From Sphingomonadales bacterium UBA6157 (GTDB lineage: Bacteria; Pseudomonadota; Alphaproteobacteria; Sphingomonadales; Sphingomonadaceae), in assembly GCA_002423025.1 (NCBI GenBank), contig DIUN01000026.1, positions 37,676 through 101,675 of the forward strand: a stretch of DNA of 64,000 bases, in the 5' to 3' direction. This document shows positions 60,253-64,000 of this stretch, piece by piece (position 1 is the stretch's first letter; every line of letters begins with the position of its first letter). Position numbers and translations under genes: made by a program. The notes below the pieces were generated by a model. It was not told the DNA's origin and did not search any database. It worked only from the letters and a program-made list of their open reading frames with translations.

Positions 60253-61626
60253 ATGAGCAATCAAGTGACAGCGACGGGCGATGACGCCCCCATTGAAAAC
60301 CGGTCGCAGCTGATCGGCGTGTTCGAGGCGGGCAACAAGCCCGAGGCCGATTGGCGGATCGGCACCGAGCATGAGAAATTCGTCTATCGCCTCGCGGACC
60401 ATCGCGCGCCTTCCTATGAGGAGCCAGGCGGCATCCGGGACTTGCTGAAGGGCATGGAGTCCTTTGGCTGGGAGCCGGTGGTGGAGGGCGGGCACGTTAT
60501 CGCGCTCAAGGGTGCCGATGGCGCGATCAGCCTGGAGCCGGCCGGCCAGTTCGAGCTTTCCGGCGCGCCGCTGGAGAGCATCCACCAGACCTGCGCGGAA
60601 TCGAACCGCCACCTCGCCCAGTGCCGCGAAGTGGGGGACAAGCTCGGCCTCGGCTTCCTCGGCCTCGGCTTCTGGCCGGACAAGACGCGCGCCGATCTGC
60701 CGGTGATGCCCAAGGGCCGCTATGTCATCATGCGCGCCCACATGCCGCGCGTGGGCAACCTCGGGCTGGACATGATGCTGCGCACCTGCACCATCCAGAC
60801 CAACCTGGATTATGCCTCCGAGGCGGACATGGTGCTGAAGTTCCGCGTCAGCATGGCGCTGCAGCCGCTGGCGACGGCGCTGTTCGCCAACTCGCCGTTC
60901 ACGGAAGGCAAGCCGAACGGCTTCAAAAGCTTCCGCAGCCATATCTGGACGGATACGGACCCGGCGCGCACCGGCACGCTGCCCTTCGTGTTCGAAGATG
61001 GCTTCGGCTTCGAGCGCTATGCCGATTACGCGCTCGATGTGCCGATGTACTTTGTCTACCGCAACGGCAAATACATCGACGCTGCCGGCCTCAGCTTCCG
61101 GGATTTCCTCGATGGCAAACTCGCCGTGCTGCCCGGCGAAAAGCCCAAGCTGGGAGATTGGAAGGACCATCTCTCCACCGCCTTCCCGGAAGTGCGGCTG
61201 AAGGGCTACCTCGAGATGCGCGGCGCCGATGGCGGCCGGTGGGACCGGATCTGCGCGCTTCCCGCCTTCTGGGTCGGCCTGCTGTATGATGACGTGGCGA
61301 TGGACGCCGCCTGGGAGCTGGTGAAGCACTGGACGCCGGCCGACCATGAGCGCCTGCGCGCCGAAGTGCCTCGCCTCGCCCTGCAAGCCGCCAGCCCGAA
61401 CGGCGGCACGCTGCAAGACCTCGCCAAGCAGGTCCTCGCCATCGCCGACGCCGGCCTCGCCCGCCGCGCCCGCCTCAACCGGATTGGGGACACCGAGCAA
61501 GGCTTCCTCGGCCCGCTGCGCGAAATCGCCGAGAGCGGGCTCACGAACGCGGACCGGATGCTGGCGCTGTATGAAGGCGCCTGGGGCGGCGATGTGTCCA
61601 AGGTGTACGGGATGGAGAGCTACTGA
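60253..61626 (+). CDS. gshA: Glutamate-cysteine ligase (alphaproteobacterial/plant type)
   Basis: The product has 457 residues. It makes gamma-glutamylcysteine, the first step of glutathione synthesis. WRIGTEHEKFVYR, GAISLEPAGQFELSGAP, MRTCTIQTNLDY-like MLRTCTIQTNLDYASE, and RSHIWTDTDPARTG are characteristic of the plant-type enzyme. Downstream are two copies of a palindromic element. It would supply glutathione for GST-type enzymes. Confidence 0.95.
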   Translation: MSNQVTATGDDAPIENRSQLIGVFEAGNKPEADWRIGTEHEKFVYRLADHRAPSYEEPGGIRDLLKGMESFGWEPVVEGGHVIALKGADGAISLEPAGQFELSGAPLESIHQTCAESNRHLAQCREVGDKLGLGFLGLGFWPDKTRADLPVMPKGRYVIMRAHMPRVGNLGLDMMLRTCTIQTNLDYASEADMVLKFRVSMALQPLATALFANSPFTEGKPNGFKSFRSHIWTDTDPARTGTLPFVFEDGFGFERYADYALDVPMYFVYRNGKYIDAAGLSFRDFLDGKLAVLPGEKPKLGDWKDHLSTAFPEVRLKGYLEMRGADGGRWDRICALPAFWVGLLYDDVAMDAAWELVKHWTPADHERLRAEVPRLALQAASPNGGTLQDLAKQVLAIADAGLARRARLNRIGDTEQGFLGPLREIAESGLTNADRMLALYEGAWGGDVSKVYGMESY

Positions 61627-61637
61627 TCAGGGTGTAA

Positions 61638-61786
61638 CCCCCTCTCCCGCTTGCGGGAGAGGCGAGACGCGCGCCAGCGCGCCGGGTGAGGGTGTGCCCG
61701 TCTGCACAGAAAAAGCGACACCCTCACCCGCTCGCCCGAGTGGGCGAGTCGCCTCTCCCGCAAGCGGGAGAGGGGGGCTTTGTCCC
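61638..61786. repeat. Long palindromic intergenic repeat, copy 1
   Basis: About 145 bases with nested hairpins. Outer arms are CCTCTCCCGC/GCGGGAGAGG at both ends, each itself a small palindrome (loops TTGC and AAGC). Inside are GCGCGCCAGCGCGC, GGGTGAGGGTGT pairing with ACACCCTCACCC, and CTCGCCCGAGTGGGCGAG. The central part reads CTGCACAGAAAAAGCGACA. Confidence 0.85.
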
Positions 61787-61836
61787 GGCTTGATGCCGCG
61801 GAAGCCGCTCTCGTCAGGGCGCCCCTACAGCACCAG

Positions 61837-61985
61837 CCCCTCTCCCGCCTGCGGGAGAGGCGAGACGCGCTCCAGCGCGCCGGGTGAGGGTGTGCCGGCC
61901 TGCACAGAAAAAGCGACACCCTCACCCGCTCGCCCAAGCTGGCGAGTCGCCTCTCCCGCAGGCGGGAGAGGGGGGCTTTGTCCCG
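61837..61985. repeat. Long palindromic intergenic repeat, copy 2
   Basis: A near-identical copy of 61638-61786, about 199 bases further on. Differences are mostly compensated within stems (for example loop TTGC/AAGC becomes CTGC/AGGC). The two copies fill nearly the whole 411-base gap between convergent gshA and putP; no gene is supported there. Confidence 0.85.
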
Positions 61986-62037
61986 CCGCAATTTGGCCGG
62001 AAGCCGCTCCAGGCAAGCGGTGGGCCTCTCCCTCGCC

Positions 62038-63561
62038 TCAGGTCTTGGCAGGCAGCGGCGTGCTGCCCGCGGGGCCTTGCAAGGCAGCGTCCATGGCGAT
62101 GAAACGATCCGAGACAGATTTGGGCACGTTGCGTCGCCACAGGCTGACGCCGATCGCCGCGATGCTGCTGGCGGCAAAGCCGGGGATGATCTCGTAGAGA
62201 AAGGCCGAGGGTGCCTGGCCGGCAATGGTGAAAGGCGCATAGAGCCAGAGCAGAACGGTGACTGCGCCAACGCCGATTCCGGCCAGGGCGCCGTCACGTG
62301 TCAGGCCGCGCCAGTGCAGGCTGAGCAGGATGACCGGACCGAAAGCGGCGCCGAAGCCGGCCCAGGCGTTGCCTACCAGCGAGAGGATATTGCTTGAGCG
62401 ATCAAGCGACAGGCCGAGAGCGACGATGGCAACAACCAGGGTCGAGATGCGGCCGACGAGCACGAGTTCGCGCTGACTGGCGGCCTTGCGCAGGAAGGTC
62501 TTGTAGAAATCCTCGGTCAGTGAACTGGACGAGACCAGCAACTGCGACGAGATCGTGCTCATGATGGCAGCCAGGATCGCAGCGAGCAGGAAGCCTGCAA
62601 CGAGCGGGCTGAACAGGGTTTGCGAGAGCAGGATGAAGATTGTTTCCGGATCATCAATGCGGATGGCATTGGCACTGACATAGGCCAGGCCGGCGATGCC
62701 GACCATGACGGCGCCGACAACTGTCACCAGCATCCAGCTCATGCCGATGCGTCGCGCCGTCGGCAGATCGTCAATGGAGCGGATGGCCATGAACCGCACG
62801 ATGATGTGCGGCTGGCCGAAATAGCCAAGACCCCACGCGAGTGCCGAGAGAATGCCGAGCGTCGAGATGCCCGATAGCCAGCCAAGGAAATCCGGGTCCA
62901 GCGCTTCCACGGCAAGGCGCGTGGGCTGCCAGCCGTCCATGGCCACGATGGCGGCCACAGGCACCAGCACCAGTGCAGCAAACATGATGCAGCCCTGCAC
63001 GAAATCCGTGAGGCTGACGGCCAGGAAGCCGCCGAACAATGTGTAGGCAATGACAACGCCGGCCGTGAGGACAAGGCCGAAGCGATAATCATAGCCGAAA
63101 GAGGCCTCGAACAGCTTGCCGCCGGCGACCAGCCCGGCGGAGGTGTAGAGTGTGAAAAAGATCACGATGACCAGCGATGAGATGACACGCAGCTTGCGGG
63201 ACCGGTCTTCGAAGCGCTTTTCCAGATAATCGGGGATGGTGATCGCGTCGTCGGCAACCTCTGTGTAGACGCGCAGGCGCAGTGCCACGAGACGATAGTT
63301 AAGCCAGGCGCCGATGAGCAGTCCGACGGCGATCCACGCGGCGTTGAGGCCCGACAGATACACAGCTCCTGGCAAGCCCATCAGCATCCAGCCGCTCATG
63401 TCCGATGCGCCTGCAGAGAGGGCCACGACAGCGGGGTGCAACTGGCGCCCACCCAGCATGAACTCGGAAACATTGCCCGTTGATTTGCGATAGGCATAGG
63501 CACCGATGGCCAGCATGAGCAGGAAATAGGCGCCAAGTGATATGGCTGTTTCGGTGTTCAT
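62038..63561 (-). CDS. putP: Sodium/proline symporter
   Basis: The product has 507 residues and about 13 membrane segments of the sodium-solute symporter family. Motifs include GGRQLHPAVVALSAGASDMSGWMLMGLPG (sodium and proline binding), LGYFGQPHIIVRFMAI and AAILAAIMSTISSQLLVSSSSLTEDFYK. It imports proline with sodium. It starts 12 bases after the proC stop and is thus probably cotranscribed with it. Confidence 0.95.
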   Translation of the reverse strand: MNTETAISLGAYFLLMLAIGAYAYRKSTGNVSEFMLGGRQLHPAVVALSAGASDMSGWMLMGLPGAVYLSGLNAAWIAVGLLIGAWLNYRLVALRLRVYTEVADDAITIPDYLEKRFEDRSRKLRVISSLVIVIFFTLYTSAGLVAGGKLFEASFGYDYRFGLVLTAGVVIAYTLFGGFLAVSLTDFVQGCIMFAALVLVPVAAIVAMDGWQPTRLAVEALDPDFLGWLSGISTLGILSALAWGLGYFGQPHIIVRFMAIRSIDDLPTARRIGMSWMLVTVVGAVMVGIAGLAYVSANAIRIDDPETIFILLSQTLFSPLVAGFLLAAILAAIMSTISSQLLVSSSSLTEDFYKTFLRKAASQRELVLVGRISTLVVAIVALGLSLDRSSNILSLVGNAWAGFGAAFGPVILLSLHWRGLTRDGALAGIGVGAVTVLLWLYAPFTIAGQAPSAFLYEIIPGFAASSIAAIGVSLWRRNVPKSVSDRFIAMDAALQGPAGSTPLPAKT

Positions 63562-63573
63562 TATCCGACTTTC

Positions 63574-64000
63574 TCAGCGTAGCGCGATGGCGCGGCGATA
63601 GGCGGCATCGAGGGTGGCTGTGAGCCGCGCGGACAGGCCGCCATCGGCGTTCAGGGCGGCAAGGCCGGCAGCGGTGGTGCCATTGCGGCTGGTTACGCTG
63701 GTCCGCAACTCCGCCAGCGAGCTGCGCTCCGCCTGGGCCATGGCGATGGCGCCGGCCATTGTGGACAGAGTGAGGGAACGGGCCTGCTCGGGCGGGAAGC
63801 CCAGGCTCTCGGCTGCCGAGGCATAGGCGCGCGCGATCTCGAAGATATAGCCGGGGCCTGATCCGGCGACGGCCGTGAACCGGTCAAGCTGGTCCTCATT
63901 GTCAAGCCAGAGGGTTGTGCCTGCCGCTGCCATCAGGGCCGTGATGGCGTCTCGCTGTGCGGCCGTGGCCCGATCGTCAGCGCACAGGCCGCTTACACCG
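63574..64000 (-). CDS. proC: Pyrroline-5-carboxylate reductase, C-terminal part
   Basis: The frame is open to the window edge and gives 141 C-terminal residues beginning GVSGLCADD. LDRFTAVAGSGPGYIFEIARAYASAAESLGFPPEQAR and RTSVTSRNGTTAAGLAAL are the signature of P5C reductase, which makes proline from pyrroline-5-carboxylate with NAD(P)H. The N-terminal Rossmann domain is outside the window. The usual SPGGTTAAGL reads SRNGTTAAGL here. It is cotranscribed with putP. Confidence 0.93.
   Translation of the reverse strand, partial: GVSGLCADDRATAAQRDAITALMAAAGTTLWLDNEDQLDRFTAVAGSGPGYIFEIARAYASAAESLGFPPEQARSLTLSTMAGAIAMAQAERSSLAELRTSVTSRNGTTAAGLAALNADGGLSARLTATLDAAYRRAIALR

Noticed and set aside
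61638..61985. CRISPR-like array between gshA and putP
   Set aside because: Only two long palindromic copies, no short direct repeats with unique spacers of equal length, and no cas genes.
1..64000. Prophage, insertion sequence or integrative element
   Set aside because: No transposase, integrase, terminase or other phage gene is found; the two tRNA genes are not followed by direct repeats that I could see.

Overview
The window is 64 kb of dense, GC-rich chromosome from an alphaproteobacterium, most probably a member of the Sphingomonadales. Signs of this are the BamF-type (DUF3035) lipoprotein after lspA, the NDUFA9-like oxidoreductase next to uppP, the alphaproteobacterial/plant type of glutamate-cysteine ligase, the DUF3297 and DUF2244 genes, an EcfG-like GGAAC/GTT promoter, and GC-rich palindromes in intergenic gaps. 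No phage, IS element, CRISPR array or plasmid function was seen. This is core chromosome with a few accessory islands.

Layout. 1-5.9 kb: a cut-off gene, then minus-strand genes for an exported M24 peptidase, a 772-residue membrane coiled-coil protein, a GST, a lipocalin-like protein and a small coiled-coil protein. 5.8-14 kb: gltD-gltB (glutamate synthase), uppP and an NDUFA9-like epimerase, then tRNA-Leu. 14.3-18.6 kb: glycine-zipper lipoprotein, sirtuin, dapB, DUF2244, nth, a lipoprotein and tRNA-Arg. 18.6-24 kb: leuA behind what looks like a leucine attenuator leader, an exported amidase, then rpsF-rpsR-rplI and DUF3297. 24-31.5 kb: GNAT, esterase, rarA, an RNase-H-like protein, crcB, a RluC-type pseudouridine synthase, DUF2188, a DJ-1 protein and an ATP-dependent DNA ligase. 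31.6-35.5 kb: a MerR regulator and a reduced NfrB/NfrA-like glycosyltransferase/exporter pair.

35.5-43 kb: thyA-folA-dipeptidase-ribF, then ileS-lspA-bamF. 43.2-49.8 kb: a HerA-type ATPase, an HtrA protease, hflC and hflK on the minus strand, then mrp. 49.9-55.8 kb: CoA-binding protein, cysQ, pmbA, a vanadium-dependent haloperoxidase, ubiA and rsmE. 55.8-64 kb: Ntn acylase, N-acyl-amino-acid amidohydrolase, gshA, a twin palindromic repeat, putP and the C-terminal part of proC.

Functional groups. Amino-acid genes (gltBD, dapB, leuA, proC/putP) lie beside translation genes (rpsF/rpsR/rplI, ileS, rsmE, two tRNAs), one-carbon and thymidylate metabolism (thyA-folA) and envelope quality control (uppP, lspA, bamF, hflKC, HtrA). 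The points most worth a second look are: (i) a sharply bounded AT-rich 141-bp patch inside thyA, centred on the codon boundary where phage T4 td carries its group I intron; (ii) a Leu-rich leader peptide with mutually exclusive hairpins before leuA; (iii) a stripped-down NfrB/NfrA-like pair, with a dispersed GC-rich repeat apparently built into the exporter's linker; and (iv) several families of palindromic repeats in intergenic gaps.
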